Below are positions 44,810 to 58,000 of a DNA stretch of 64,000 nucleotides, one piece after another. Where the stretch lies: the NCBI GenBank assembly GCA_032718865.1, contig JALUTQ010000039.1, forward strand, positions 558,001-622,000. Reading direction: 5' to 3'. This DNA is from Tilletia caries. Lineage: Eukaryota; Basidiomycota; Exobasidiomycetes; Tilletiales; Tilletiaceae. A program made the position numbers and the translations under genes. Below the pieces are notes generated by a model that saw only the letters and a list, made by a program, of their open reading frames with translations, had not been told where the DNA came from and did not search any database. The number at the start of each line of letters is the position of its first letter. The first letter of the stretch is position 1.

Positions 44810-46949
44810 ATGGCACCCAAGAAGCCTAAAGACCTTCACGAAGGCAGCGAAGCCGCCGCTTCTGCTGCTGATGACATCGCTGGTGCTTCCCAGGGCCAAG
44901 CTCAACCTCCCGAAGTCCCTAGACTTACCTCGGAGTCCTTTCAAGGCGACGAGGACACGGGAGAACATCAAGAGCCCAATCAAAAGGGCAACTCATCTCT
45001 CGCGGACACCATCCGCAACATCAACAAATCCGATAACGACGATAGCATCGCCGCTGCGTCTCAAGTCGGAACTGAAGCTCCAGAGAAAGATCTCCACGAG
45101 CTCAGCGTCGAGGAATTGGAACTCGAGTTTCAAATCATGTCTCGACAGAATCGAATCGATCTCATCCGCCAAACTATCCTCCAGAAAAAACGTCAAAACA
45201 ACCAAAACATTCGAAACATTCCGGTTCCTCAAGTGCCTGTTCTTGACCCTCCCGTCCGGCAGGCTCCAGTGAACCAACCCATCAGAGAGTCCGCTCTCCC
45301 TGACTCTGAATCAGTTCTTCGCGAACGACAGAACGATCGACTCCGCCGCGCCGGGCTCCTGCCGCCTCGTGCAAGTGAGGCGCGCCAGCAACCCCGAGCC
45401 TCGGCACCGGCGCCAGGCCGTATGTCGTTCCCCACGCAAACGATACGACACCAGAGTGTTCCCATGACCTCCATCCTCTACGGCGTCGACAGAAAGATCT
45501 CGGAGATCATGAATTCAACCGGTCAAGACGACGACGACCTCCCCGGAGACAAGTCGGAGCTCACTCGCGCCGGGATCAAGATGACCTCTCCAGAGAAATG
45601 GAAGGGAGACCGATCACTCCAGCTGTTCACCGACTGGGTTCACTCGGTAGCCCATTACTTTAAGGTTCACGCCCCGCTCTCAGAACGTCTCAAGGTTAAC
45701 TTGATTGGCGGGTACCTGCTAGCCGACCCGTTGGATTGGTACTGGCGCCACGTCGCTCCTCACGCTAAGTCGTGGACCGCGACGGACGTCATGGTCGCAC
45801 TCCGTCGCAACTTCTTGGTCGATGAACTCTCACGACAAGCAGCGGACAAATTCGAAAGCGCGGACCAAGGATCGAAAGATATCCACGCTTTCCAGGCATA
45901 CATTCTCAAGCTCGCCGATCAGATGACCGAGTACCCCAGTCCAGTCGCTCTCAACCGTCGATTGCTCAAAGGTATGAAAAAGCAATCTGAGCGCGGCCAT
46001 CATCGCCAACCGCGGCATAGATGCTGAGCTTTCGCCTTGGGAAGACATTGTGCAGGCTGCCATGGATCAAGAACGCGCCCAACGCTACGCTGGATCCATG
46101 ACTAAAGCTGCACCGACTCGCACGGAAGACCGCAAGGACACTCCCCGCACTTCCCGGCTTAATCAGCCTAATCGTCCCTCGAATGGCCAGGGATTCAATC
46201 GACCAAAAGGATCGGCTCCGGTATACCGACCGATGGTTCCGGTGAACCGCCCATCGGCCGCCAGCCCCATCCGTAACACGGCAGCTCCGGCTATGAGGCC
46301 TACAGGCGCAAAGCCTACAGACCAATGCCGTACTTGCGGCGCCTTCGGCCACTGGTCGCCGGACTGCCCAAAGCGACTCCGCTCAAACATGCTTGACATG
46401 AAGGAATCTGAACCCGCCGATCAGGGTACAGATGACGCAGAAGAGTGCTCTGAGCCTGGCGTCATTCTCTTTCAAGAAGATGATGAAGCCCGTGATGAAG
46501 ACGGGTGGCTTGACGAAGATGAAGACAGTGAGGGCCTGAACTCCAATAACATGACCGACGAGGATGATGAGACTCCTCTCATGTGCAATGGTGTCGCCCA
46601 CAAAGCCCCTGCCGCCAAACCTATCGTTACGCGCGAGTCTAACGTCTCCAATGCCAAGGCTCCTTTCGTTGACGCATCGAAGGTCTCGAAGCACCGGCCG
46701 CCGTTGGTTCATCCGATCGTAGCCAAGATCAAGATCAATGGATACGAGGCCAAAGCCTTGTTTGATTCCGGATCTACAGCAGATCTCATTTCGGCGTCTT
46801 TTGTCGATACGCATAAATTGCCTTCGTTCAAACTGGATGAGCCCTCGCCTTTGCAACTCGCCATCACAGGTTCCCGTGGCAAGATCAACCGCGCTTGTTT
46901 CGTCAAAGTGATTCACGGCGCGTGTTCGAACAAAGAACGCTATTTTTGA
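44810..46949 (+). CDS. gag: Family B gag and protease, copy 1 (frameshift)
   Basis: Starts at ATG 44810. Capsid-like region around residues 255-410 (PEKWKGDRSLQLFTDWVHSV, LADPLDWYW), a CCHC zinc knuckle CRTCGAFGHWSPDC, a long acidic stretch, then a retropepsin-like protease (ALFDSGSTADLISASF). In this copy an A5 run near 45978 shifts the frame; copy 2 has A4 and reads through. A further shift after NKERYF (near 46945) occurs in both copies at a T5 run, where T4 would continue into the next conserved block. The nonessential differences suggest base-calling errors rather than decay. Confidence 0.9.
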
Positions 46950-49900
46950 CATCCTGAACATCGATAGGTACGATGCCATTCTAGGCACCTCTTATCAAAA
47001 AGACTTCGGTGTCTTGCTGGATGTTTCCGCCAACGAGGTCATCTACAAAACAAATCCTACCCAGTTGATCTTCAACACCAAAGAAATTCCGACTCCAAAG
47101 AAGAAGCCGGCGCTCTTGGTCCGCAAGGCGCCTCTGTCGACTTACGGAATCTCTCACTCTAGATTCGTCAAGGATAAAGTCTTGGTCTCTCCCAAGATCG
47201 GACGCCTTGCAACAGTAAACTTTACGCGTGCAACTGAGCCTTCAGGCGTGAAGATTGTCAAGACGGTACATACCGAGATTTGTCAGGATGATCCACTGAT
47301 GCCCGCTTCACTGGCAGTATCAGTACAGGACACGATCATTGACCGTCTTCGCGATAAATGGATGACAAGCACGAAAGACCTGTGGGGTCCACGTCCGTTG
47401 AAGCTCCCCCTTTTCGGGAGATCAACCATTCAATTCCACTTATCGACGAAAATTACCGACCTACCAGTCGACCGGCCAAATGTCCGGAACAATTCCGACA
47501 AGCATACATCGACAAGATCAACACTTACACAGAAGCTGGCTGGTGGCAACGAGCCAGCGTTCCCGCTGCAATGCCAATGATGCCAATCCCCAAAAAGGAT
47601 AACCGTATTCGTACGGTAGTCGACGCAAGGCAACGCAACGACAACACTCACAAGGACGTCACTCCGTTTCCCGATCAAGACGTGATTCGACGTGACGTAG
47701 CTCGAGCAAAGTTCCGCTCCAAGCTGGATCAAGCCGACTTCTTCGAGCAAATCCGTATCATCCCAGAGGATGTCGGAAAGACGGCGTTTGCTACGCCATT
47801 CGGCACTTTTTGTCAGCCTCGTGGCTCAGCAAGGAGACTGTAACGTCCCTAGTACAGCCCAGCAGCTGATGATGTTCCTCTTCCGAGAAATCATCGGCAG
47901 GTTTGCCCACGCGTACTTGGACGATATCTTTATATTTTTCCGACACTCTAGAAGAACATGAGGAGCACCTTGCCACCGTGTTCGACATACTCAGGCGGGC
48001 TGAGCTCTACCTCTCGAAGGACAAAAATGGATCTATATTCGAAGTCCATGATTTGTCTAGGGCACGTTATTGATGATAACGGCCTACATGCGGATGAGGA
48101 TAAACTGAGCAAGATTATCGCCTGGAAGGAGATGAGTACAGTCAAAGAGGTTCAGCGTTTTTCTTGGACTGGTCCAGTACCTTGCCCAGTTCTTCCCAAA
48201 CCTTTCCACAATGACGAGCCCCATCTCCAAGCTCACGCAGAAAGGACAGCCGTTCGAATGGGGTCCTTTACAGGTCGCGTGTCTGGCGCAACTACAACGC
48301 GCTGCCGCCAACGCTCCCATTCTGAAACCAATCGATCCGGCACACAATAAAGAGCCTATCTTTGTTGTTACCGACGCCTCCACGTCTGGCGTCGGTGGCC
48401 TGTACGGCCAGGGCCAAACCTGGCAAACAATGCGGCCCGCTGGGTTCCACAGCCGCAAGTTCAACTCTGCGCAAATGAACTATCGAACGCATGAGCAAGA
48501 GCTGCTTGCCGTGCTTGAGGCGTTGATGAAATGGGAGGACCAACTGCTAGGACGGCAGTTCACAATCATCACGGACCACCGCAGCCTTGAGTATCTACAG
48601 ACTCAGAAGACACTCAGCGGTCGACAAATTCGCTGGCTTGAATACCTCTCGCGTTTCACATATACCATTCAGTATGTAGCTGGTGAAACAAAATGTGGTC
48701 GCAGACTACCTCTCCCGCTTCTGGGAAGACCCAAAGGTCCCTTCGGAGCCTCACGACTATATCAACGCCGACGCGCGCCTCAGCGATGACGACGACGGTC
48801 CTCCAAACTTGTATACTGCTGCGATCCGGCGCAACACAACGGGCGCCAACAACGGGCGTCGGCAAGTCTCGGCACCCAACGCCGCCGAACACACGCCGCC
48901 TACTCGACCATCTCTACCTGATGCGATCAAAACCGCCATCAACGTCAATGGTCTCGGCGACGACCTCTCTCCTGCCATCCAAGCCGGCTACGCTAGCGAC
49001 ATATTCTTCCGCATCATCTGGTCCAAACCTGAAGACCACACCGTCCACTTCGAGGTCGAGGACGAGTTCCTGTGGCGCAAGCAAGATGATGGCAGTCGCA
49101 CTCTTTGCATCCCAGGGGCCCTTTTTTTAAAGGTAGGAGGGTGACGGAGCTTCTGATCGACAGTACTCACAAAGGCCTTGGACACCTTGGTTCACTTAAG
49201 ACTCTCACAGAACTCCGCAGATACTACTTCTGGCCTCGCATGGTCAAAGACGTTGAAGCGTTTGTCAAATCCTGTGGACCCTGCGCGGTTACCAAGACAT
49301 CACCCACATCCCCTCAAGGCAAGCTCCATACCATTCGTGTCCCGGACACACCATGGAAAGGCATGGCCATCGACTTCGTCGGACCGTTGCCCTTGACGGA
49401 AGATGGCTTTGACTTCCTATTGGTTGTCATTTGTTTGTACAGTTCAATGGTACATCTCATTCCGACAACGACAACAGTCACCGCTTCGGGGTCTGCCAAG
49501 CTCATCTACGACGGGATCTACCGACTCCACGGTTTGCCAGAGAGCATCATCTCTGACCAAGACACACGCTGGAAGTCAACGTTCTGGCAAGAACTCCACC
49601 GCCTTCAAGGAACAAGGTTGCGCTTCTCGACAGCGTACCATCCCGAGACTGACGGCGCCACCGAACGGGCCAACCGAACCGCCATCCAGATCCTGCGATC
49701 CATGGTCAGCGCTGACCAGAAGGACTGGAAGGATCGGCTGACAGCTGCCGAGTTCGCAATGAACTCACAAACGAACCAGACCACTGGATTCAGCCCCTTC
49801 GAAATGCTTTACGGTTTCAACCCAGTCATGGTTCCGAACCCTGCATCCTCCAGCAAGATCAGCCCATTCAAAGGCGTTCGACAGTACCACGAAAAGATCA

Positions 49901-50486
49901 AGCTCAACATGATGGCTGCTCACGACAGCATCATCGCCTCTCGCACCCGACAGACCACGCAAGCTAATAAGCGTCGGTCAGTCACAGAACCGTACCAGGT
50001 AGGCGACTTGGTCTACTTGTCCACCAAGAATCTTAAGCTTCCAACAGGACGAGCATCTAAGTTACTGCCACGATACCTTGGCCCGTACAAGATCGCCAAG
50101 TGTCTTGTGGAGCAGGATGCATTCACCATTGAGTTACCTAAAGAACTAAAGGATCGCCGGATCCACCCAACGTTTCACAGTAGCCTCCTGAAGCCTCACG
50201 TACCGAACGACGATAAGTTGTTTCCTGGTCGTGAACCAAAAAGCATTTTTATGACTTTGGTACAAATGAGGATGAAGAGTGGCAAGTGGAAGATGTCCTC
50301 GGTCATCGTTGGCTATCCGCCCGCCTTCAGCTGCTTGTACTATGGTCGACTGGAGAGAACACCTGGGAGCCAATTGAGAATTGCAACCGACTCTCTGTGC
50401 TGGACAAGTACTTGGAGCTTCATGGTGTACACCAGCCCGACATGCTACCTCAAGGTACTCACACCTCAGGCTTGGTCAGTTCATAA
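46950..50486 (+). CDS. pol: Family B pol, copy 1: RT, RNase H, integrase, chromodomain
   Basis: In order: end of protease (NIDRYDAILGTSY); RT (KKDNRIRTVVDARQRN, YLDDIFIF at about 47920); RNase H with VVTDAS, HEQELLAV, ITDHRSL and VVADYLSR, all before integrase; integrase zinc motif (THKGLGH, CGPC) and catalytic residues in AIDFVGP, SDQDTRW and GATERANR; a conserved block IHPTFHSSLLKP; and a C-terminal chromodomain (ENTWEPIENCN at about 50355-50390). Chromodomains steer new insertions toward marked chromatin. Apparent breaks sit mostly in T or A runs (about 47410, 47455, 47807, 47936, 48155, 48692, 49125 and 50240). Many are shared with copy 2; those at 47807 and 48692 are not. Confidence 0.88.
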
Positions 50487-50925
50487 ACGTGCAGCACGTG
50501 ACTACGATCTGACAGCGTTGAGTCCTTTACACAAAAAACACAAAAGAAAAAAAATACCGAAAACCTCAATTAAACAAATACGCAGCACTTAGAGGCGTAC
50601 CGTGCATGACGCAGGAACGAGGGTCCCGTCGGAGTATCTGCACCTACATTCTAGACCTTTGAATATGTGCTGGGACCTGGGTACCTGCAGATAAATGGCA
50701 GTGCCTTGCATGGTCTAGAACCTCAAACGCCGAAAAAAAATCGGGACGGAGTTTTTAACCCGTTCCTGACCACACCTTCACTCAACACCGCTCAGCACTT
50801 CACCTCTACGTTGCATCGGCATCGAGTTGAACACCACTCAAAGCAATCCAGCCTTGCGCTCCTGAACGCTTGCTGCGGTGGGCAGCACACTGCTGATGGT
50901 CGCCGTGGATGGGCAGAGAGAAAGC

Positions 50926-50933
50926 TATATAAG
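50926..50933 (+). promoter_or_regulatory. Internal TATA box before the third reading region, copy 1
   Basis: TATATAAG lies between the end of pol and the third reading region, 105 bp upstream of an ATG. The same box is at 59042-59049 in copy 2. It is a good candidate for an internal promoter giving a separate short mRNA. Confidence 0.5.
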
Positions 50934-50981
50934 AGACAGTGTCGTGAGGGAGAATTGACTGATTCTACTCATCAAAACACA

Positions 50982-50987
<6 letters not shown>

Positions 50988-51029
<42 letters not shown>
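50988..51029 (+). repeat. CA microsatellite in family B, copy 1
   Basis: About twenty AC units immediately upstream of the ATG at 51031; repeated at about 59104-59145 in copy 2. Confidence 0.9.
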
Positions 51030-51030
<1 letters not shown>

Positions 51031-51031
<1 letters not shown>

Positions 51032-51704
51032 TGACTTATACACACAGTCACACACTTCTGATCCTCGGATCCCTCCTCGCACTCCTCGCGACAACACTCC
51101 TCACCCTTCCTACTCTCCCAACGACTCTCTGGTCATCAAGGACGAACAAGAGGATCCGGTTCTGCAGTCTTTCGGTTTCTACACTCAAGAACGGCTCCCG
51201 AACGGCGAAACCGATTCCGAACAAGATGGCGACCCACTTCCATTTGTTCCTCAGTCACAGCACATTCAAACCGCCGTCGACACCGCCCTTCACTACGTAT
51301 TTAGTACCTTCTCAATGATGTCAGCTAATACTAGGGCTTGTTACTTTATGTACATGAAGCCGTTTCTCCGTCCTGAGCTGGAGGAAGCGGTTGCCCAAGC
51401 AACTGCTCAGCTCCAGGCTGAGAATGATCGACTTACGGCCGAGAACGAGCGCCTCGACCGACACCTTCGAGCCCGACTCCGACTCGCCGGCTCCCGGTTT
51501 TACTTTCTTCCGGAATCCCGGTGGTCTCAACAGTCGTGGTCTCGCCACTCACTCCGCCAACTCAACCACGCGGACGGGGTCAACATGGCGGCCCAACTTA
51601 TTGTAGCTGCCGATGGTAACACTCACCAACCCTATCTCCTCCATAACCCCGCTTACCGCTACTGTCTCCGCCGCTTTGCCCCCTACTCCCACTCTCACCC
51701 TTAA
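51031..51704 (+). CDS. Family B third reading region, copy 1 (hydrophobic leader and coiled coil)
   Basis: Two overlapping frames. From ATG 51031 a 95-codon ORF begins with a hydrophobic stretch (TLLILGSLLALLATTLLTL) that could act as a signal or anchor. In another frame, open to 51704, there is an acidic segment (VIKDEQEDPVLQSFGF) and a coiled coil (LEEAVAQATAQLQAENDRL, then AENERLDRHLRARL). The first ATG of that second frame is at 51315. I match neither to a known family. An undetected indel or splice could join them. Position between pol and the 3' LTR is where envelope-like or accessory genes sit in some elements, but no envelope features beyond the hydrophobic stretch are seen. Confidence 0.5.
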
Positions 51705-51829
51705 AGTTTCTCACTGCTCCCTTTGTCTCTCCACTATGCTCCCTCCACAAAAAGATTTCCCTCTTTCTTGACTTCTTCAAAAAAAATTACACTTTGGTGA
51801 AAAAAACTCTTTTGACTGACATGTCAGCC

Positions 51830-51842
51830 CAGAAGGGGAGGA
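51830..51842 (+). other. Family B polypurine tract, copy 1
   Basis: AGAAGGGGAGGA directly precedes LTR 2 and again LTR 3 (about 59943-59954). It is the expected plus-strand primer. Confidence 0.75.
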
Positions 51843-52871
51843 TGTAAGGTGTCTGACATATGTAGGTGCCACGCGTACATTATTCAGCACCTCACAAGTT
51901 AACATTTCTATCCTCTCACCCGTACCGACGCGTGGTGACCGACGCGTGGTGCGGGTTGTTTTTCTCTGCGCGCGCGATATGTGGTGCGCGTTGTTTTTTT
52001 ATTTTTCTCACCTGAGACGCGCCGCGCGTCGACAATTGTCACGTGGCGCGTGTGGTGTGCGACGCGTGGTGCGCGTTGGTTTCTCAGGCGCCCAACGCGT
52101 GGTGCGCGTCACGTGCCACATATGGTGCGTGTTGTTTACAATTTTGGTGAAGTGTTGGTTCACGCGAATTTACCATCGAAACACATTTTTCGCGTGGTGA
52201 ACCAACGCTCACCATGCGCACCGCGCGCACCACTCACCACCGCTTCCTCTCACCTCACCTCGCCACACTCACACTTCCCCTTTGACTCGTCCCTGCTCCC
52301 ATGATGACTGTATGACTGTGTATGTATTTAGCCCGTGTCAAAGGATGACTGTGTATTGACTGCTGGGTGATTTATGGTGACTGTTGGATGACTACTATCT
52401 GACGCGTCAGTTGTCACGTGGCTGTGACTCTTGTGACTCACCAGCACACCGACGCATCCACATCACCACACCTCAGCGCAGCGCACACCACACAATGCGC
52501 TGCGCATCAGGGGCACCATGAAAGGTATAAAAGGAGCGCCCTCGCCGCCCTTCTTCCCTTCTGGTCCCCCCAGCTCTTTCCTCTCACACTCCCAGACAAC
52601 TAACTTAGCAATCACAGATCATTGCAGAGTTAAAGTCTACTGTGTGAAGTCTGAGTCTCATAAAGTTTCATCAAGTAATTGAGAGAGCCACTTTCACCCA
52701 CACACCTGTAGGACCACTGGTATACTGGTTAGTTATCTAAACATAGTAGCATAGGCCAAAGTTCAGCAGCGCGTCACTTCTGTCTCTATACAACGAGCGG
52801 TACTACGCGTCCGACTGTCCAACACCAATTCTATTGTGTTTGCAACGACCTTATAACTAGGAAATCTTACA
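51843..52871 (+). repeat. Family B LTR 2 (shared, central)
   Basis: 1029 bp, serving as the 3' LTR of the first internal region and the 5' LTR of the second. It differs from LTR 1 by homopolymer lengths, for example in an ATTTT run near 52142 and a C run near 52568. It has no target duplication of its own, so it was not inserted separately. Confidence 0.95.
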
Positions 52872-52924
52872 CTTTTTTTAACTCTCAAAGACCTCTGTGA
52901 CCAAAAGGTTTACTGAGTCTTACA

Positions 52925-55063
52925 ATGGCACCCAAGAAGCCTAAAGACCTTCACGAAGGCAGCGAAGCCGCCGCTTCTGCTGCTGATGACATCGCTGGTG
53001 CTTCCCAGGGCCAAGCTCAACCTCCCGAAGTCCCTAGACTTACCTCGGAGTCCTTTCAAGGCGACGAGGACACGGGAGAACATCAAGAGCCCAATCAAAA
53101 GGGCAACTCATCTCTCGCGGACACCATCCGCAACATCAACAAATCCGATAACGACGATAGCATCGCCGCTGCGTCTCAAGTCGGAACTGAAGCTCCAGAG
53201 AAAGATCTCCACGAGCTCAGCGTCGAGGAATTGGAACTCGAGTTTCAAATCATGTCTCGACAGAATCGAATCGATCTCATCCGCCAAACTATCCTCCAGA
53301 AAAAACGTCAAAACAACCAAAACATTCGAAACATTCCGGTTCCTCAAGTGCCTGTTCTTGACCCTCCCGTCCGGCAGGCTCCAGTGAACCAACCCATCAG
53401 AGAGTCCGCTCTCCCTGACTCTGAATCAGTTCTTCGCGAACGACAGAACGATCGACTCCGCCGCGCCGGGCTCCTGCCGCCTCGTGCAAGTGAGGCGCGC
53501 CAGCAACCCCGAGCCTCGGCACCGGCGCCAGGCCGTATGTCGTTCCCCACGCAAACGATACGACACCAGAGTGTTCCCATGACCTCCATCCTCTACGGCG
53601 TCGACAGAAAGATCTCGGAGATCATGAATTCAACCGGTCAAGACGACGACGACCTCCCCGGAGACAAGTCGGAGCTCACTCGCGCCGGGATCAAGATGAC
53701 CTCTCCAGAGAAATGGAAGGGAGACCGATCACTCCAGCTGTTCACCGACTGGGTTCACTCGGTAGCCCATTACTTTAAGGTTCACGCCCCGCTCTCAGAA
53801 CGTCTCAAGGTTAACTTGATTGGCGGGTACCTGCTAGCCGACCCGTTGGATTGGTACTGGCGCCACGTCGCTCCTCACGCTAAGTCGTGGACCGCGACGG
53901 ACGTCATGGTCGCACTCCGTCGCAACTTCTTGGTCGATGAACTCTCACGACAAGCAGCGGACAAATTCGAAAGCGCGGACCAAGGATCGAAAGATATCCA
54001 CGCTTTCCAGGCATACATTCTCAAGCTCGCCGATCAGATGACCGAGTACCCCAGTCCAGTCGCTCTCAACCGTCGATTGCTCAAAGGTATGAAAAGCAAT
54101 CTGAGCGCGGCCATCATCGCCAACCGCGGCATAGATGCTGAGCTTTCGCCTTGGGAAGACATTGTGCAGGCTGCCATGGATCAAGAACGCGCCCAACGCT
54201 ACGCTGGATCCATGACTAAAGCTGCACCGACTCGCACGGAAGACCGCAAGGACACTCCCCGCACTTCCCGGCTTAATCAGCCTAATCGTCCCTCGAATGG
54301 CCAGGGATTCAATCGACCAAAAGGATCGGCTCCGGTATACCGACCGATGGTTCCGGTGAACCGCCCATCGGCCGCCAGCCCCATCCGTAACACGGCAGCT
54401 CCGGCTATGAGGCCTACAGGCGCAAAGCCTACAGACCAATGCCGTACTTGCGGCGCCTTCGGCCACTGGTCGCCGGACTGCCCAAAGCGACTCCGCTCAA
54501 ACATGCTTGACATGAAGGAATCTGAACCCGCCGATCAGGGTACAGATGACGCAGAAGAGTGCTCTGAGCCTGGCGTCATTCTCTTTCAAGAAGATGATGA
54601 AGCCCGTGATGAAGACGGGTGGCTTGACGAAGATGAAGACAGTGAGGGCCTGAACTCCAATAACATGACCGACGAGGATGATGAGACTCCTCTCATGTGC
54701 AATGGTGTCGCCCACAAAGCCCCTGCCGCCAAACCTATCGTTACGCGCGAGTCTAACGTCTCCAATGCCAAGGCTCCTTTCGTTGACGCATCGAAGGTCT
54801 CGAAGCACCGGCCGCCGTTGGTTCATCCGATCGTAGCCAAGATCAAGATCAATGGATACGAGGCCAAAGCCTTGTTTGATTCCGGATCTACAGCAGATCT
54901 CATTTCGGCGTCTTTTGTCGATACGCATAAATTGCCTTCGTTCAAACTGGATGAGCCCTCGCCTTTGCAACTCGCCATCACAGGTTCCCGTGGCAAGATC
55001 AACCGCGCTTGTTTCGTCAAAGTGATTCACGGCGCGTGTTCGAACAAAGAACGCTATTTTTGA
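52925..55063 (+). CDS. gag: Family B gag and protease, copy 2
   Basis: A 712-codon ORF from ATG 52925, the intact version of the copy 1 ORF. It contains the capsid-like region, the zinc knuckle CRTCGAFGHWSPDC near residue 505 and the protease motif ALFDSGSTADL near residue 650. It ends at NKERYF because of the same T5 run as copy 1. With T4 the frame would run on into the next pol block, so gag and pol may form one long ORF in the real element. Confidence 0.92.
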   Translation: MAPKKPKDLHEGSEAAASAADDIAGASQGQAQPPEVPRLTSESFQGDEDTGEHQEPNQKGNSSLADTIRNINKSDNDDSIAAASQVGTEAPEKDLHELSVEELELEFQIMSRQNRIDLIRQTILQKKRQNNQNIRNIPVPQVPVLDPPVRQAPVNQPIRESALPDSESVLRERQNDRLRRAGLLPPRASEARQQPRASAPAPGRMSFPTQTIRHQSVPMTSILYGVDRKISEIMNSTGQDDDDLPGDKSELTRAGIKMTSPEKWKGDRSLQLFTDWVHSVAHYFKVHAPLSERLKVNLIGGYLLADPLDWYWRHVAPHAKSWTATDVMVALRRNFLVDELSRQAADKFESADQGSKDIHAFQAYILKLADQMTEYPSPVALNRRLLKGMKSNLSAAIIANRGIDAELSPWEDIVQAAMDQERAQRYAGSMTKAAPTRTEDRKDTPRTSRLNQPNRPSNGQGFNRPKGSAPVYRPMVPVNRPSAASPIRNTAAPAMRPTGAKPTDQCRTCGAFGHWSPDCPKRLRSNMLDMKESEPADQGTDDAEECSEPGVILFQEDDEARDEDGWLDEDEDSEGLNSNNMTDEDDETPLMCNGVAHKAPAAKPIVTRESNVSNAKAPFVDASKVSKHRPPLVHPIVAKIKINGYEAKALFDSGSTADLISASFVDTHKLPSFKLDEPSPLQLAITGSRGKINRACFVKVIHGACSNKERYF

Positions 55064-58000
55064 CATCCTGAACATCGATAGGTACGATGCCATTCTAGGC
55101 ACCTCTTATCAAAAAGACTTCGGTGTCTTGCTGGATGTTTCCGCCAACGAGGTCATCTACAAAACAAATCCTACCCAGTTGATCTTCAACACCAAAGAAA
55201 TTCCGACTCCAAAGAAGAAGCCGGCGCTCTTGGTCCGCAAGGCGCCTCTGTCGACTTACGGAATCTCTCACTCTAGATTCGTCAAGGATAAAGTCTTGGT
55301 CTCTCCCAAGATCGGACGCCTTGCAACAGTAAACTTTACGCGTGCAACTGAGCCTTCAGGCGTGAAGATTGTCAAGACGGTACATACCGAGATTTGTCAG
55401 GATGATCCACTGATGCCCGCTTCACTGGCAGTATCAGTACAGGACACGATCATTGACCGTCTTCGCGATAAATGGATGACAAGCACGAAAGACCTGTGGG
55501 GTCCACGTCCGTTGAAGCTCCCCCCTTTTCGGGAGATCAACCATTCAATTCCACTTATCGACGAAAAATTACCGACCTACCAGTCGACCGGCCAAATGTC
55601 CGGAACAATTCCGACAAGCATACATCGACAAGATCAACACTTACACAGAAGCTGGCTGGTGGCAACGAGCCAGCGTTCCCGCTGCAATGCCAATGATGCC
55701 AATCCCCAAAAAGGATAACCGTATTCGTACGGTAGTCGACGCAAGGCAACGCAACGACAACACTCACAAGGACGTCACTCCGTTTCCCGATCAAGACGTG
55801 ATTCGACGTGACGTAGCTCGAGCAAAGTTCCGCTCCAAGCTGGATCAAGCCGACTTCTTCGAGCAAATCCGTATCATCCCAGAGGATGTCGGAAAGACGG
55901 CGTTTGCTACGCCATTCGGCACTTTTGTCAGCCTCGTGGCTCAGCAAGGAGACTGTAACGTCCCTAGTACAGCCCAGCAGCTGATGATGTTCCTCTTCCG
56001 AGAAATCATCGGCAGGTTTGCCCACGCGTACTTGGACGATATCTTTATATTTTTCCGACACTCTAGAAGAACATGAGGAGCACCTTGCCACCGTGTTCGA
56101 CATACTCAGGCGGGCTGAGCTCTACCTCTCGAAGGACAAAAATGGATCTATATTCGAAGTCCATGATTTGTCTAGGGCACGTTATTGATGATAACGGCCT
56201 ACATGCGGATGAGGATAAACTGAGCAAGATTATCGCCTGGAAGGAGATGAGTACAGTCAAAGAGGTTCAGCGTTTTTCTTGGACTGGTCCAGTACCTTGC
56301 CCAGTTCTTCCCAAACCTTTCCACAATGACGAGCCCCATCTCCAAGCTCACGCAGAAAGGACAGCCGTTCGAATGGGGTCCTTTACAGGTCGCGTGTCTG
56401 GCGCAACTACAACGCGCTGCCGCCAACGCTCCCATTCTGAAACCAATCGATCCGGCACACAATAAAGAGCCTATCTTTGTTGTTACCGACGCCTCCACGT
56501 CTGGCGTCGGTGGCCTGTACGGCCAGGGCCAAACCTGGCAAACAATGCGGCCCGCTGGGTTCCACAGCCGCAAGTTCAACTCTGCGCAAATGAACTATCG
56601 AACGCATGAGCAAGAGCTGCTTGCCGTGCTTGAGGCGTTGATGAAATGGGAGGACCAACTGCTAGGACGGCAGTTCACAATCATCACGGACCACCGCAGC
56701 CTTGAGTATCTACAGACTCAGAAGACACTCAGCGGTCGACAAATTCGCTGGCTTGAATACCTCTCGCGTTTCACATATACCATTCAGTATGTAGCTGGTG
56801 AAACAAATGTGGTCGCAGACTACCTCTCCCGCTTCTGGGAAGACCCAAAGGTCCCTTCGGAGCCTCACGACTATATCAACGCCGACGCGCGCCTCAGCGA
56901 TGACGACGACGGTCCTCCAAACTTGTATACTGCTGCGATCCGGCGCAACACAACGGGCGCCAACAACGGGCGTCGGCAAGTCTCGGCACCCAACGCCGCC
57001 GAACACACGCCGCCTACTCGACCATCTCTACCTGATGCGATCAAAACCGCCATCAACGTCAATGGTCTCGGCGACGACCTCTCTCCTGCCATCCAAGCCG
57101 GCTACGCTAGCGACATATTCTTCCGCATCATCTGGTCCAAACCTGAAGACCACACCGTCCACTTCGAGGTCGAGGACGAGTTCCTGTGGCGCAAGCAAGA
57201 TGATGGCAGTCGCACTCTTTGCATCCCAGGGGCCCTTTTTTTAAAGGTAGGAGGGTGACGGAGCTTCTGATCGACAGTACTCACAAAGGCCTTGGACACC
57301 TTGGTTCACTTAAGACTCTCACAGAACTCCGCAGATACTACTTCTGGCCTCGCATGGTCAAAGACGTTGAAGCGTTTGTCAAATCCTGTGGACCCTGCGC
57401 GGTTACCAAGACATCACCCACATCCCCTCAAGGCAAGCTCCATACCATTCGTGTCCCGGACACACCATGGAAAGGCATGGCCATCGACTTCGTCGGACCG
57501 TTGCCCTTGACGGAAGATGGCTTTGACTTCCTATTGGTTGTCATTTGTTTGTACAGTTCAATGGTACATCTCATTCCGACAACGACAACAGTCACCGCTT
57601 CGGGGTCTGCCAAGCTCATCTACGACGGGATCTACCGACTCCACGGTTTGCCAGAGAGCATCATCTCTGACCAAGACACACGCTGGAAGTCAACGTTCTG
57701 GCAAGAACTCCACCGCCTTCAAGGAACAAGGTTGCGCTTCTCGACAGCGTACCATCCCGAGACTGACGGCGCCACCGAACGGGCCAACCGAACCGCCATC
57801 CAGATCCTGCGATCCATGGTCAGCGCTGACCAGAAGGACTGGAAGGATCGGCTGACAGCTGCCGAGTTCGCAATGAACTCACAAACGAACCAGACCACTG
57901 GATTCAGCCCCTTCGAAATGCTTTACGGTTTCAACCCAGTCATGGTTCCGAACCCTGCATCCTCCAGCAAGATCAGCCCATTCAAAGGCGTTCGACAGTA

